A DNA stretch of 64,000 nt, taken from contig NZ_FMTM01000016.1 in NCBI RefSeq assembly GCF_900099775.1, positions 1-64,000 of the forward strand, in the 5' to 3' direction. The notes under the pieces are model-generated. The model saw only the letters and a program-made list of their open reading frames with translations. It was not told the DNA's origin and made no database searches. Numbering within the stretch: the first letter of the stretch is position 1; each line of letters starts with the position of its first letter. Position numbers and translations under genes: made by a program. Below are positions 8,810 to 17,306 of the stretch, piece after piece. The stretch comes from Rhizobium mongolense subsp. loessense (GTDB lineage Bacteria > Pseudomonadota > Alphaproteobacteria > Rhizobiales > Rhizobiaceae).

Positions 8810-9691
8810 ATGCAACGTCTGCTCAAAAACCTGGCGATAGTGACCTACGCGGTACTCGCAGCGTGCGATCCTGCCGCAGCGAAAAATGCGCAACAGTTTG
8901 ATATACAAAGGCTTTTCACCGCAAGAGACCGCAGCGCCCATAAGGCGTCGAACGTTCCGAATCCGTCGGAAAAGGCGAACACTTCGATTTTTTACCTGGA
9001 TGCCAATGGCTCCGTCCTGCCGACCCCGGCGACTGCTGGTGAGAATAATATTAGATATCTAACAGCGGACCGTGATGTCGACGAAAGAGGTTCTGTCGAG
9101 TCGCCCACACGAAACCCTAGCGAGAACAATAATGGGTATGTTTTGCCAAAAGCGCCGTGCCCGGTTTCACCCGTACCTGTGGACAAGATCATTGAGATTA
9201 TCGAGCGGTCGGCGCGTGCACGTGGCGTTGATCCTGGCTTCGCCACCGCCGTTGCCTGGGCGGAAAGCCGCTTCGACCGTGTCCGCAATAGCTCGAAGGG
9301 CGCCCGTGGTCCCATGCAGTTGATGCCGGGGACGACAAGAGAACTCGGCGTGAGCGACGTCTGCGATCCTGTCGCCAATGTCGATGGCGGCATCCGTCAC
9401 CTGCGAGCACTTCTGGACGAATTTCAGAACCCGCTACTCGCGGCCGCCGCCTACAACGCCGGCGCCCAGGCCGTCCGAGATCATGACGGTATTCCGCCCT
9501 ATGCGGAAACCGTCAGCTACCTGGCAGAGATCCTGAATTTCCAGCTCGGGCTACGTGCTCCGGAAGCTCGCACGGCTCCAGACAAATCCGCACAGCGATC
9601 CGTGGACAGCGGTGTCATCGGCCGCACGTCCGTCGCCCGCTTCGTCGGCGGCGTCATGAAATTCCGACATGCAAGAGGAAACAGGAAATGA
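8810..9691 (+). CDS. virB1: VirB1-like lytic transglycosylase, probable lipoprotein
   Basis: A 293-residue protein. The N-terminus ends in AVLAAC, an acceptable lipobox, so it is likely lipid-anchored. Residues about 125-235 are an SLT domain: FATAVAWAESRFD holds the catalytic Glu, followed by GARGPMQLMPGT and LLAAAAYNAGAQAV. VirB1 proteins open the peptidoglycan to let the type IV secretion channel assemble. It starts the rightward virB operon; its end overlaps virB2. The ribosome site is weak, so the start is less certain than the identity. Confidence 0.88.
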   Translation: MQRLLKNLAIVTYAVLAACDPAAAKNAQQFDIQRLFTARDRSAHKASNVPNPSEKANTSIFYLDANGSVLPTPATAGENNIRYLTADRDVDERGSVESPTRNPSENNNGYVLPKAPCPVSPVPVDKIIEIIERSARARGVDPGFATAVAWAESRFDRVRNSSKGARGPMQLMPGTTRELGVSDVCDPVANVDGGIRHLRALLDEFQNPLLAAAAYNAGAQAVRDHDGIPPYAETVSYLAEILNFQLGLRAPEARTAPDKSAQRSVDSGVIGRTSVARFVGGVMKFRHARGNRK

Positions 9692-10023
9692 AGCAAGCCA
9701 TTCGTTCACCCCATATTCAACGCCGCCGACTTCTTGTCATTGGTCTGGCGGCCGTTGCGCAGCTGATTTCGGCCGATTGGGCATACGCACAGGAACTCGG
9801 CCAGGCATTCGCGCCCCTTCAAGCCATCTTTCAGGCTATCGTCGATTTCATCACCGGCCCGTTCGGGCGCCTCTGCGCAATCATCGCCGTGATGTCGATG
9901 GGATTTCTGGCCTGGGTAGGCCGACTTAGCTGGTTTCTGGCCGGGGGTATTGCTCTCGGCATCGGACTTGTTTTCGGAGGTCCTGGAATCGTCGATTCCC
10001 TGATTGCGATCGTGGGGTCATGA
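9688..10023 (+). CDS. virB2: VirB2-like major pilin
   Basis: A 111-residue protein with a long signal peptide cleaved near AYAQE (about residue 34), then two hydrophobic helices (IFQAIVDFITGPFGRLCAII and the LAGGIALGIGLVFGG segment) separated by a short polar loop with VGRLSW. Length and layout are those of VirB2/TrbC pilins that polymerise into the conjugative T pilus. ATGA overlap with virB1 and tight linkage to virB3. Confidence 0.88.
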   Translation: MKQAIRSPHIQRRRLLVIGLAAVAQLISADWAYAQELGQAFAPLQAIFQAIVDFITGPFGRLCAIIAVMSMGFLAWVGRLSWFLAGGIALGIGLVFGGPGIVDSLIAIVGS

Positions 10024-10325
10024 GCATGATCACCCAGAACCCGGAGAAGCCCGCCCTCACACCATTGGTCATCGGCCTAACGCGTTCACCGACACTGTGG
10101 GGCGTGCCCTATCTCGCCGGCGTGATCATGCTCGGGCTGACGATCATTGCCTGGCTGGCGTCGAATACGATCTGGGCGTTTCTGACCGCACCCGTCACCT
10201 ATATGACGCTTTTCACCCTTTGCGCCTGGGACGCCCGGATCCTCGATGTCCTGCAGGTGGCTACACGGCTGACACCCCGAACGCCCAACAAGACGTTCTG
10301 GGGCGCCAACTCCTACGGGCCGTGA
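10020..10325 (+). CDS. virB3: VirB3-like inner-membrane protein
   Basis: A 101-residue protein with two adjacent membrane segments (residues about 27-65), preceded by LTPLVIGLTRSPTLWGVPYL, a typical VirB3 opening. VirB3 works with VirB4 at the base of the secretion channel. The start overlaps the virB2 stop (TCATGAG context) and the stop TGA at 10323-10325 lies two bases before the virB4 ATG. Confidence 0.9.
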   Translation: MSMITQNPEKPALTPLVIGLTRSPTLWGVPYLAGVIMLGLTIIAWLASNTIWAFLTAPVTYMTLFTLCAWDARILDVLQVATRLTPRTPNKTFWGANSYGP

Positions 10326-10327
10326 CG

Positions 10328-12742
10328 ATGCTGAAGGTGATCCGCGAAGAGCTCGGCTTTGGATCTGTCGGTCATCGAGAACGGCCAATGGCAAGTCATA
10401 TACCCTATCTCAGGCATGTCGCTGATTCCATCCTTCGGCTTGAGAGTGGCGCCGTGATGACGGTCCTAAAACTGGATGGGCTCTTCTTCCAGACGGAAGA
10501 CCAGGCCGAGCTCAACATGCGCTCGGTGGTCCAAAACACCATGATCCGGGCGCTTGGATCGAGCCGGTTCTCCTTGTGGTCGACAGTCATCCGTCGGCAG
10601 GTCGACACAGTCATGGACGGAGATTTCGAAGATCCCTTCTGCGAGGTGGTCGACCGGCGCTATATGACGGCGCTTGGCCACAAGCGGATGTTCACCAATG
10701 AGATCTACCTGACGGTCCTGCGGTCAGGATTGCGCGGCGCACTGGCCGCCGGTGATGGCGTTCGGCGCTTCCTGAACAAAGCCGCCGGCCGCGCCGCACA
10801 CGACGAACAGCTTCGAGAGGCAACGACCGAGCTCGAGGAGCTGACCGACAGCCTTGCCCGCGACCTCAGCAAATACGGCGCCCGCACCCTCGGAATAGCC
10901 TACCGGAAGGGCGAACCTTATTCCGAGCCATGCGAATTCCTGAACATGGTTCTCACCTGCGGCCTACAGCGCGGCATGCGGCTGCCGCGCATGGAGCTTG
11001 CCAACTATGTCGGCACCTCGCGGCTGCATTTTTCACGGCGGACGCTGCAGGCACAAGGAGCTGTCCCTGAGGACAACCGCTTCGGCGCCATAGTTTCGAT
11101 AAAGGAGTATCCGCCATTTACAGGGCCGGGCATGCTGGACGGGCTCCTGCAGGTCAATCACGAATTCATCCTCACCCAATCCTTCACGATTGCCGACAAG
11201 CCGATCGCCCAGGAACGCATTTCGCGCCTGAAACGCCAGATCGGCGCATCGGATGAAGCCGGCAGCGATGTCGAGAACGATATCGACTTTGCGCTGAACA
11301 GCCTTCTCAACCAGGAAGCCATTTTCGGATTCCATCATCTGTCGCTGCTCTGCCTGTCGCGGGATCTCGAGGGGGTGAACAAGGCGGTCTCCGACCTTGG
11401 CGCCTGCCTCACCGACATGAACATCAACTGGCTGCGGGAAGATTTGAACCTCGAGGCGTCCTTTTGGGCGCAGTTGCCGGGGAACCATGCCTACATCGCC
11501 CGCAAGGCCATGCTGTCGAGCGCCAACTTTTCAGGCTTGTCGTCGATGCACAATTTCGCGTCGGGCCAGAGAGACGCCCTGCATTGGGGTAGTCCCATCA
11601 CCATCCTCGAAACGACCAGCCAGACGCCCTATTGGTTCAACTTCCACCAACGCGACATCGGGCATTTTCTGGTCACTGGTCCGACCGGTTCCGGCAAAAC
11701 GGTGGCGCTGACCTTCCTGCTTGCCCAGGCATTTCGCGTGCGGCCAAGTCCGAAAGCGGTTTTCTTCGATAAGGATCGTGGTGCGGAAATCTTCATTCGC
11801 GCGATCAACGGCGCCTACGAGGTTCTGTCGCCGGGTACGCCGACCGGCTTCAATCCTCTGCAGCTCGAAAATACCGGTGAGAACCGCGAGTTCCTGCTGC
11901 GGTTGCTGAAGACCATGCTACGTCGGGGCGACGGAACCGGCTTTGACAGGCAAGAGGAAGATATCCTCGAACGCGCCGTCGTCAGGTTGATGCAGGAGCC
12001 GTCCTCCCAGCGCAACCTTTCCAATCTCGCAGGCCTGCTGACCGGTCGATCACGTGCCGGTCCAAACGATCTTCATTCGCGCCTCCGACCCTGGATCGAA
12101 GGCGAGAAGGCCTGGCTCTTCAACGCCTCCCATGACGTGCTTTCTTTCTCCGGGCGCGCGGCCTTCGGCTTCGACATGACCAGCATCCTCGACAATGACG
12201 AGGTGCGCAGCCCGGCGCTCATGTACATCTATCATCGTCTGAATGAGCTGTTCGACGGCACCCCGGTCATGATCTTCATGGATGAGGGATGGCGGCTTTT
12301 GAGGGATCCGATATTCAGCGACTTCATCGTCGACAAGATGAAGACGATCCGCAAGCTGAACGGCATCGTCGGCTTCGGGACCCAATCGGCGGCCGACATC
12401 GCGCGCTCAACTGCGGCTCACACACTGATCGAGCAGTCGGCGACCAATATCCATTTCCCCAATCCGCGCGCCGACGAGGAAAGCTACATCCACCGGTTCG
12501 GCCTGACAGCGAAGGAATTCAACTTCATCCGCACCACGCCGCCGGAGAAGCGGGCATTCCTGATTAAGCATGGCAACGACAGTGTCATCGCCAAGCTCGA
12601 TCTCGGCGTGATGCCCGACTTGATCAAGGTCCTGTCGGGCCGAAACGAGACGATCGAGGAATGCGCGCATCTGCGCGAAATCTATGGCGACGATCCGGCC
12701 GCATGGCTTGGAAAATTTTGCGGCTGGGAGGGCGATATATGA
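10328..12742 (+). CDS. virB4: VirB4 ATPase of the type IV secretion system
   Basis: An 804-residue protein from ATG at 10328, chosen because VirB4 proteins begin near this point and virB3 ends two bases upstream; the open frame extends further left only as a shadow of virB3. Walker A is GPTGSGKTV near residue 455 and Walker B is VMIFMDEGW near residue 645. The N-terminal half matches the CagE/TrbE/VirB domain. This ATPase drives pilus biogenesis and substrate transfer at the inner membrane. The stop overlaps the next ATG. Confidence 0.93.
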   Translation: MLKVIREELGFGSVGHRERPMASHIPYLRHVADSILRLESGAVMTVLKLDGLFFQTEDQAELNMRSVVQNTMIRALGSSRFSLWSTVIRRQVDTVMDGDFEDPFCEVVDRRYMTALGHKRMFTNEIYLTVLRSGLRGALAAGDGVRRFLNKAAGRAAHDEQLREATTELEELTDSLARDLSKYGARTLGIAYRKGEPYSEPCEFLNMVLTCGLQRGMRLPRMELANYVGTSRLHFSRRTLQAQGAVPEDNRFGAIVSIKEYPPFTGPGMLDGLLQVNHEFILTQSFTIADKPIAQERISRLKRQIGASDEAGSDVENDIDFALNSLLNQEAIFGFHHLSLLCLSRDLEGVNKAVSDLGACLTDMNINWLREDLNLEASFWAQLPGNHAYIARKAMLSSANFSGLSSMHNFASGQRDALHWGSPITILETTSQTPYWFNFHQRDIGHFLVTGPTGSGKTVALTFLLAQAFRVRPSPKAVFFDKDRGAEIFIRAINGAYEVLSPGTPTGFNPLQLENTGENREFLLRLLKTMLRRGDGTGFDRQEEDILERAVVRLMQEPSSQRNLSNLAGLLTGRSRAGPNDLHSRLRPWIEGEKAWLFNASHDVLSFSGRAAFGFDMTSILDNDEVRSPALMYIYHRLNELFDGTPVMIFMDEGWRLLRDPIFSDFIVDKMKTIRKLNGIVGFGTQSAADIARSTAAHTLIEQSATNIHFPNPRADEESYIHRFGLTAKEFNFIRTTPPEKRAFLIKHGNDSVIAKLDLGVMPDLIKVLSGRNETIEECAHLREIYGDDPAAWLGKFCGWEGDI

Positions 12743-13818
12743 GGGTCGCCGTTCTCTCAGCAATGCTCGCGCCGGTGATTTCGGCTTCTATCGCATCGGC
12801 GGACGTGCCGGTCGTCGACGACACCAATCTCGGCGAACGGAAGGATCGGGATGAGGCGACGACGAGCATCGTGGACACCGACCACGGCCGTTATACGATC
12901 CATAGCTCTGTCACCTGCTCGATGTACCGTCCCGGGCGGCGCAACGATCCGGTTGGCGCGGCCGAAGCCAATCCGGAAATCTCCGGTCTGGTGCGCCGTG
13001 TCGCCCGCGAGGAAGGCGTCGACGAAAACCAGTTCCTTGCTCTCGTCTATCAGGAGAGTCGCTTCAACCCCTGCGCCAAATCTGCAGCCGGGGCCACCGG
13101 CCTTGCCCAGTTGATGCCCGCCACGGCGGCGCAATTGGGTGTCGACGAAAACAACATCGAACAGAATCTTCGCGGTGGCGCCTGCTATTACAAGCAACAA
13201 TTGGATCGCTACGGCGGCAACGTATCGTTGGCGCTTGCGGCCTATAATTCAGGCCCCGGCAACGTGAACAGATATGGCGGGATTCCACCGTTCAAGGAAA
13301 CACAGGGCTACGTCGCCTCGATCACTCGAGATTGGCTGCCCGCCTTCGGCGGATCGGACAAATCGGGCATACCCCTCAACTTTGGAGGCGGTGAGACAGT
13401 CTATACCGGCATGCGATCGTCAACGCTGAATGCCATGGGTGCGACAACGGCGACAAGCGACAGTCTCGGCAACGTGGCAAGCTGGTATCACCAACTCGGT
13501 CAGCTGCAGACTGGCACCATCCAGGATAGCTGGGACCACAATTCCACCGCGCGCAATGCTAACCTCGAGATGATGAACAACGTCATCAAGCTCGGCAGGG
13601 CGATGGCCGATCTCGTCAATTCGCGAAACGCTGTCTCATCTGCCCACCTCTCCGGCTCGTCGCGCACCGCCACCCCTAACAGGGATGATGAACAGCCGAG
13701 CGACGCCACGCACCCATGCGACGCGCGCCAGAATCTTGTTTGGAGCGATGAGGAACAGGCCTGTGTCGAAAGACGGGAAAATGAGAACCAGGTCCAGCTG
13801 ATGCTGGAGCCTCAATGA
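12739..13818 (+). CDS. second transglycosylase with VirB5-like N-terminus
   Basis: A 359-residue exported protein from ATG 12739, overlapping the virB4 stop by ATGA. After the signal peptide the mature protein starts ADVPVVDDTNLGERKDRDEA, closely like the start of the neighbouring VirB5 (ADVPVIDRTNYEVAKKTAEA). Residues about 80-190 form an SLT domain: FLALVYQESRFNPC (catalytic Glu), GATGLAQLMPATA and LALAAYNSGPGNV. A C-terminal region of about 130 residues, helical and rich in N/S/T, follows. It may be a VirB1-VirB5 chimera that couples wall opening to pilus-tip assembly. A second transglycosylase within a VirB operon is unusual. Confidence 0.82.
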   Translation: MRVAVLSAMLAPVISASIASADVPVVDDTNLGERKDRDEATTSIVDTDHGRYTIHSSVTCSMYRPGRRNDPVGAAEANPEISGLVRRVAREEGVDENQFLALVYQESRFNPCAKSAAGATGLAQLMPATAAQLGVDENNIEQNLRGGACYYKQQLDRYGGNVSLALAAYNSGPGNVNRYGGIPPFKETQGYVASITRDWLPAFGGSDKSGIPLNFGGGETVYTGMRSSTLNAMGATTATSDSLGNVASWYHQLGQLQTGTIQDSWDHNSTARNANLEMMNNVIKLGRAMADLVNSRNAVSSAHLSGSSRTATPNRDDEQPSDATHPCDARQNLVWSDEEQACVERRENENQVQLMLEPQ

Positions 13819-13832
13819 GGGAGAATCGATAG

Positions 13833-14534
13833 ATGAGAACGATCCTTTGGGGCGGCCTTGCGCTGCTTGCATTTCCTGCGTCTGCATTGGCCGACGTGCC
13901 GGTCATCGACCGCACCAACTACGAAGTCGCCAAGAAAACGGCGGAGGCGACCGACCAGATCCTCGATACCAACAAGAACATCCTGACCACGGTCGAAGAT
14001 ACGTTGCAGGCTGTCACCGGAGATCGTGGCAGCATGGCCGGCCCGCTGAAGTATCTCGCCATCGGCAATGGCTTCAGCGTCGCGACAATCCCCTCCTTCG
14101 ACAGCATCCTGAAAGATGGCGTGCCGAACTTCGGCAGCATGAGCGGCGATATTACGAAGGCGGCGACCGCGTTCATCAACGGTCTGCAACTGGTGAAGTC
14201 ACTATCTGGAAAGGAGAACAGCAGTTTCTCCGGCGACAAGTCGTATGAGCAACTGGTGAACACCTTGCTCGGCGTTTCCGCTCTTATCAATGGGTCTCAA
14301 CAGGCGATCGAGAGCCGTCGCAGCGCGTTCGAGCAGGCGGGCGCCCAGATCGGCACTGCTCAGGATATCAAAGGCTCGATCGACCAGAACACACAGCTTC
14401 AGGTGCAATCTGGGCTGACGCTCAACGAGCTGATCGGCGTGATGAACGGTGCCGTCACCTCGTTGCAGGCCGAAAACCAGCGCCGCCTCACCGATATCTC
14501 CAACACCAAGAAGACGCTTACCTACGGGAACTGA
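13833..14534 (+). CDS. virB5: VirB5-like minor pilin
   Basis: A 233-residue exported protein: signal peptide ending ASALA, mature start DVPVIDRTNYEVAKKTAEAT, then mostly alpha-helical, with a C-terminal QSGLTLNELIGVMNGAVTSL segment and QAENQRR typical of VirB5/TraC proteins. VirB5 sits at the pilus tip. Position between virB4 and virB6 fits. It lies 14 bases after the transglycosylase gene. Confidence 0.82.
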   Translation: MRTILWGGLALLAFPASALADVPVIDRTNYEVAKKTAEATDQILDTNKNILTTVEDTLQAVTGDRGSMAGPLKYLAIGNGFSVATIPSFDSILKDGVPNFGSMSGDITKAATAFINGLQLVKSLSGKENSSFSGDKSYEQLVNTLLGVSALINGSQQAIESRRSAFEQAGAQIGTAQDIKGSIDQNTQLQVQSGLTLNELIGVMNGAVTSLQAENQRRLTDISNTKKTLTYGN

Positions 14535-14536
14535 CG

Positions 14537-14749
14537 ATGCAGCGAATCCCTGGTTTGCTCCTGGTCGCAGCGCTGTCCCTTGCGGCGACAGCCTGCGGGA
14601 CCGTCAAAGCGAAAACAGCGCCCTGCAAGCGGCCGACAAACCTGATGTCCTTAGCCGAGGACCCCAGGCGCGAATGCGGACCGATGCGAGCCGTCAACGA
14701 TCCGGCAGCGGCGTTCGTCGCGATCGGCGTTCAGGAGGCACAAGAGTAA
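14537..14749 (+). CDS. virB7: VirB7-like small lipoprotein
   Basis: A 70-residue protein with a lipoprotein signal (LLVAALSLAATAC, Cys at about 20) followed by a short mature part with two further cysteines. Size and position just before virB6 match VirB7, the outer-membrane lipoprotein that stabilises VirB9. An entry-exclusion lipoprotein is the alternative. It begins two bases after virB5 ends. Confidence 0.72.
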   Translation: MQRIPGLLLVAALSLAATACGTVKAKTAPCKRPTNLMSLAEDPRRECGPMRAVNDPAAAFVAIGVQEAQE

Positions 14750-14750
14750 G

Positions 14751-15776
14751 ATGCAGGATTTCCTCGGCGATCTTCTCGAGCGCATCGAGAACTCCGGCGC
14801 GAGTTTTTCGGAGCAGGCCTATACGATCGTCGGCAACGAGATACTGCCGCTTTTGCGGTTGATGCTGGTCGTCTACGTCGCCTGGTACGGTCTGCAGCTC
14901 GTGATGGGCACAGCGCGCCTAGGCGTTGGCGAGATCGTGCTACGCATCGTCCGCATGGTGATGATCCTGGTCCTCGTCAGCTCCTGGGGCAACTTCAATA
15001 ACTTCGTCTATCATTGGATCAACGACACGCCGGAAGATGTCGGCCGGGCGATTTTGGCTGCCTCCGGAACCGGCATTACCGAGCCCACCAATGGCATGTC
15101 GATGATCTGGCAAACGGCCAATCAGGCGGCCTCAGTCTTCGCGGAGCAGTCGGGCTATTTTTCGATCCTCCCCAGCATGATTGGAGTCCTAATCATGGTT
15201 GGCGCCGGTGTGTTCATCGCTGTGGCGCTTGCCATCCTGATCCTTGCCAAGGTGATGCTGTGGGTGCTGATCGGCACCGCACCGATTTTTGTTTCCTGTT
15301 TTCTGTTCGATCGAAGCCGCCGCTATGGTGTCGGCTGGTTCAACCAGGTGCTGACCTATGCGCTGATCCCGCTGTTCATCTACGTGATCGCCGCCTTCCT
15401 CATCGCAGCCATGAACCCCGAGCTGTCGAAGATCAATGCGGCCAGCGGCTCGAGGACCCTGACACTTGCCGATATCGCCGGCTTCCTGCTGCTGTGCATC
15501 GCCGGCGGCTTCGTCATGCTCTACATCCAGTCGATCGGCCAAGGGATTGCCGGCGGCACTGCTTCCGGCGTCGGGAATGCGGCAACAAAGATCTCCCATT
15601 TCATCGGCGTCCGCACCCCGCGTGCGACCGGAAGCGGGACTATTCGTGCGGGGCAAGCGGCCTATCGCGTCGGTGAAAGGCTGCGCAACCGGTTCCGCGG
15701 CGACGGAGACGATGACGGATCCGCGGTCAAATCAGCCATGCAAAGCAGAATATCCCAACAGGGTAACCCGACTTGA
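14751..15776 (+). CDS. virB6: VirB6-like polytopic membrane protein
   Basis: A 341-residue protein with five to six hydrophobic helices between residues about 30 and 275 (for example LPLLRLMLVVYVAWYGLQLV, ILPSMIGVLIMVGAGVFIAV, LIPLFIYVIAAFLIAAM). Its TrbL/VirB6-type centre includes KVMLWVLIGTAPIF and a charged FDRSRRYGVGWFNQ loop. VirB6 forms the inner-membrane part of the channel. A charged, disordered C-terminal tail follows. It begins one base after the virB7 stop. Confidence 0.9.
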   Translation: MQDFLGDLLERIENSGASFSEQAYTIVGNEILPLLRLMLVVYVAWYGLQLVMGTARLGVGEIVLRIVRMVMILVLVSSWGNFNNFVYHWINDTPEDVGRAILAASGTGITEPTNGMSMIWQTANQAASVFAEQSGYFSILPSMIGVLIMVGAGVFIAVALAILILAKVMLWVLIGTAPIFVSCFLFDRSRRYGVGWFNQVLTYALIPLFIYVIAAFLIAAMNPELSKINAASGSRTLTLADIAGFLLLCIAGGFVMLYIQSIGQGIAGGTASGVGNAATKISHFIGVRTPRATGSGTIRAGQAAYRVGERLRNRFRGDGDDDGSAVKSAMQSRISQQGNPT

Positions 15777-15804
15777 GCAGTGATTTTCGAGAAGATGAGA
15801 GAAT

Positions 15805-16497
15805 ATGGCTGACGTCAAAGACCTTGATCTACGAACCTATTATCAGAGTGGAGACATCTGGGAGCAGGAGATCGTCCGACGAGCGAAACGATCGCGAGCG
15901 CTTGCCTGGTTCGTGACGATGATCTTCGGCACGATCACGTTGCTCAGCCTGATCGCCCTTGTCATGCTGGTACCGCTCAAAAGCTTCGAGCCCTATATTG
16001 TCGAAGTCGACAAGAACACCGGCTATGTCGAGGTGAAGACTGGACTCACGCGGCCCGTCACCCTCACCGAACAGCAGGCAATCACCCAGGCGAACATCGT
16101 CCGCTACATCCGTGCCCGCGAAGGCTACGATCCTTATGCCATCGAGCAGAATTTCGGGATCGCAGCTCTGCTCTCGACGGGTAATGCAGCCAGAGAGCTA
16201 CAGGACCTCTACAGCAAGACCAATCCGACGAACCCGGCAAAGACCTATGGCCGCAACACACGCGTCATGACCGAGATCGCGTCCGTGACCTTCCCCAACA
16301 ACAGCACCGGCATTGTGCGCTTCTCCACGACGGAGATTTCGGACACAGATTCGATCGTCCGCCACTGGATCGCCGTGGTGCGCTATCGTTATACCGACAC
16401 GCCCGCCACCAACGAGTGGCGCTTCGAAAACCCATTGGGGTTCCAGGTCTACGACTATCGGCGCGACCAGGAGACGGTGGTGGGGAGCGGTCAGTGA
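15805..16497 (+). CDS. virB8: VirB8-like bitopic channel protein
   Basis: A 230-residue protein with a short cytoplasmic N-terminus, one membrane helix (residues about 36-58) and a periplasmic NTF2-like domain: KSFEPYIVEVDKNTGYVEV, REGYDPYAIEQNF and WRFENPLGFQVYDYRRDQE. VirB8 is the scaffold that nucleates assembly of the complex. GTGA overlap with virB9. Confidence 0.93.
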   Translation: MADVKDLDLRTYYQSGDIWEQEIVRRAKRSRALAWFVTMIFGTITLLSLIALVMLVPLKSFEPYIVEVDKNTGYVEVKTGLTRPVTLTEQQAITQANIVRYIRAREGYDPYAIEQNFGIAALLSTGNAARELQDLYSKTNPTNPAKTYGRNTRVMTEIASVTFPNNSTGIVRFSTTEISDTDSIVRHWIAVVRYRYTDTPATNEWRFENPLGFQVYDYRRDQETVVGSGQ

Positions 16498-17306
16498 CCC
16501 GACATTTCCCTATTCTCCTCATGATCAGCCTTGCCACTATTGCAGGCGCATGGGCTGCCGAAACGCCTTCTGCCGGCCGGCTCGATCCGCGCGTTACGAG
16601 CATCGTCTACCAGCCGAACAACGTCGTGCGCGTCTTCGCGACCTACGGCATCTCGACCATGATTATCTTCGATGAGGGCGAAAAGTTCGAGACGATCGCC
16701 GTTGGAGACAGTGACAGTTGGGACGTGGTGCCGACCGACAAGGGCAACATCCTCTTCGTCAAGCCGAAGGCGAAGAACGCCGCCACCAACATGAACGTGG
16801 TGACCACCAAACGCATCTATTATCTCGAGCTCAGCGACTTTGCGCCTGAGGACAACAAAAAGATCTTCGGCATCCGCTTCATCTATCCCGACAAGGATCT
16901 GAATGCCTCGTTGCGTAAGGAAGCCGAGGCTCGGGCCGCCTATCCGAACATTTCCGGCGTCGACAAGGCCAACGTCAACATCGACTATTCTTTCTCGGGC
17001 GACGGCAGCCTGAAGCCGCTGATGGTCTTCGACGACGGCAAGAAGACTTTCTTCAAATTTGGAGCCAAGGCCCCGGCGATTTTCGCGGTCAATGGCGACT
17101 TCACCGAGACGCTGCGGAACTTTCGGCGCGAGGGCGACTACATCGTCGTCGATGGCACCGCTACACAATACACCCTGCGCGACGGCAATCAGTGGACTTG
17201 CATTTTCAATCTCCGCAAGCCCGACTTCGGCGCACCGGACCCTGCCATCATGGGGCCGGTCTTCGACAACAGGGCGAGGACGCGCAGAAGGAGCGGCAAC
17301 GGATGA
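16494..17306 (+). CDS. virB9: VirB9-like outer-membrane complex protein
   Basis: A 270-residue protein. The start is a GTG at 16494 overlapping the virB8 stop, because it restores a full signal peptide (TRHFPILLMISLATIAGAWA cleaved before AETP). The mature protein follows the VirB9/CagX pattern: DPRVTSIVYQPNNVVRVFA, FVKPKAKNAATNMNVVTTKR, then a C-terminal beta domain ending LRDGNQWTCIFNLRKPDFGA. It forms the outer ring with VirB7 and VirB10. ATGA overlap with virB10. Confidence 0.92.
   Translation: MTRHFPILLMISLATIAGAWAAETPSAGRLDPRVTSIVYQPNNVVRVFATYGISTMIIFDEGEKFETIAVGDSDSWDVVPTDKGNILFVKPKAKNAATNMNVVTTKRIYYLELSDFAPEDNKKIFGIRFIYPDKDLNASLRKEAEARAAYPNISGVDKANVNIDYSFSGDGSLKPLMVFDDGKKTFFKFGAKAPAIFAVNGDFTETLRNFRREGDYIVVDGTATQYTLRDGNQWTCIFNLRKPDFGAPDPAIMGPVFDNRARTRRRSGNG

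Noticed and set aside
10004-10327. Extension of the virB4 frame far upstream
   Set aside because: The extra 108 codons read across virB3 in another frame and resemble no VirB4 N-terminus; the ATG two bases after virB3 fits the family.
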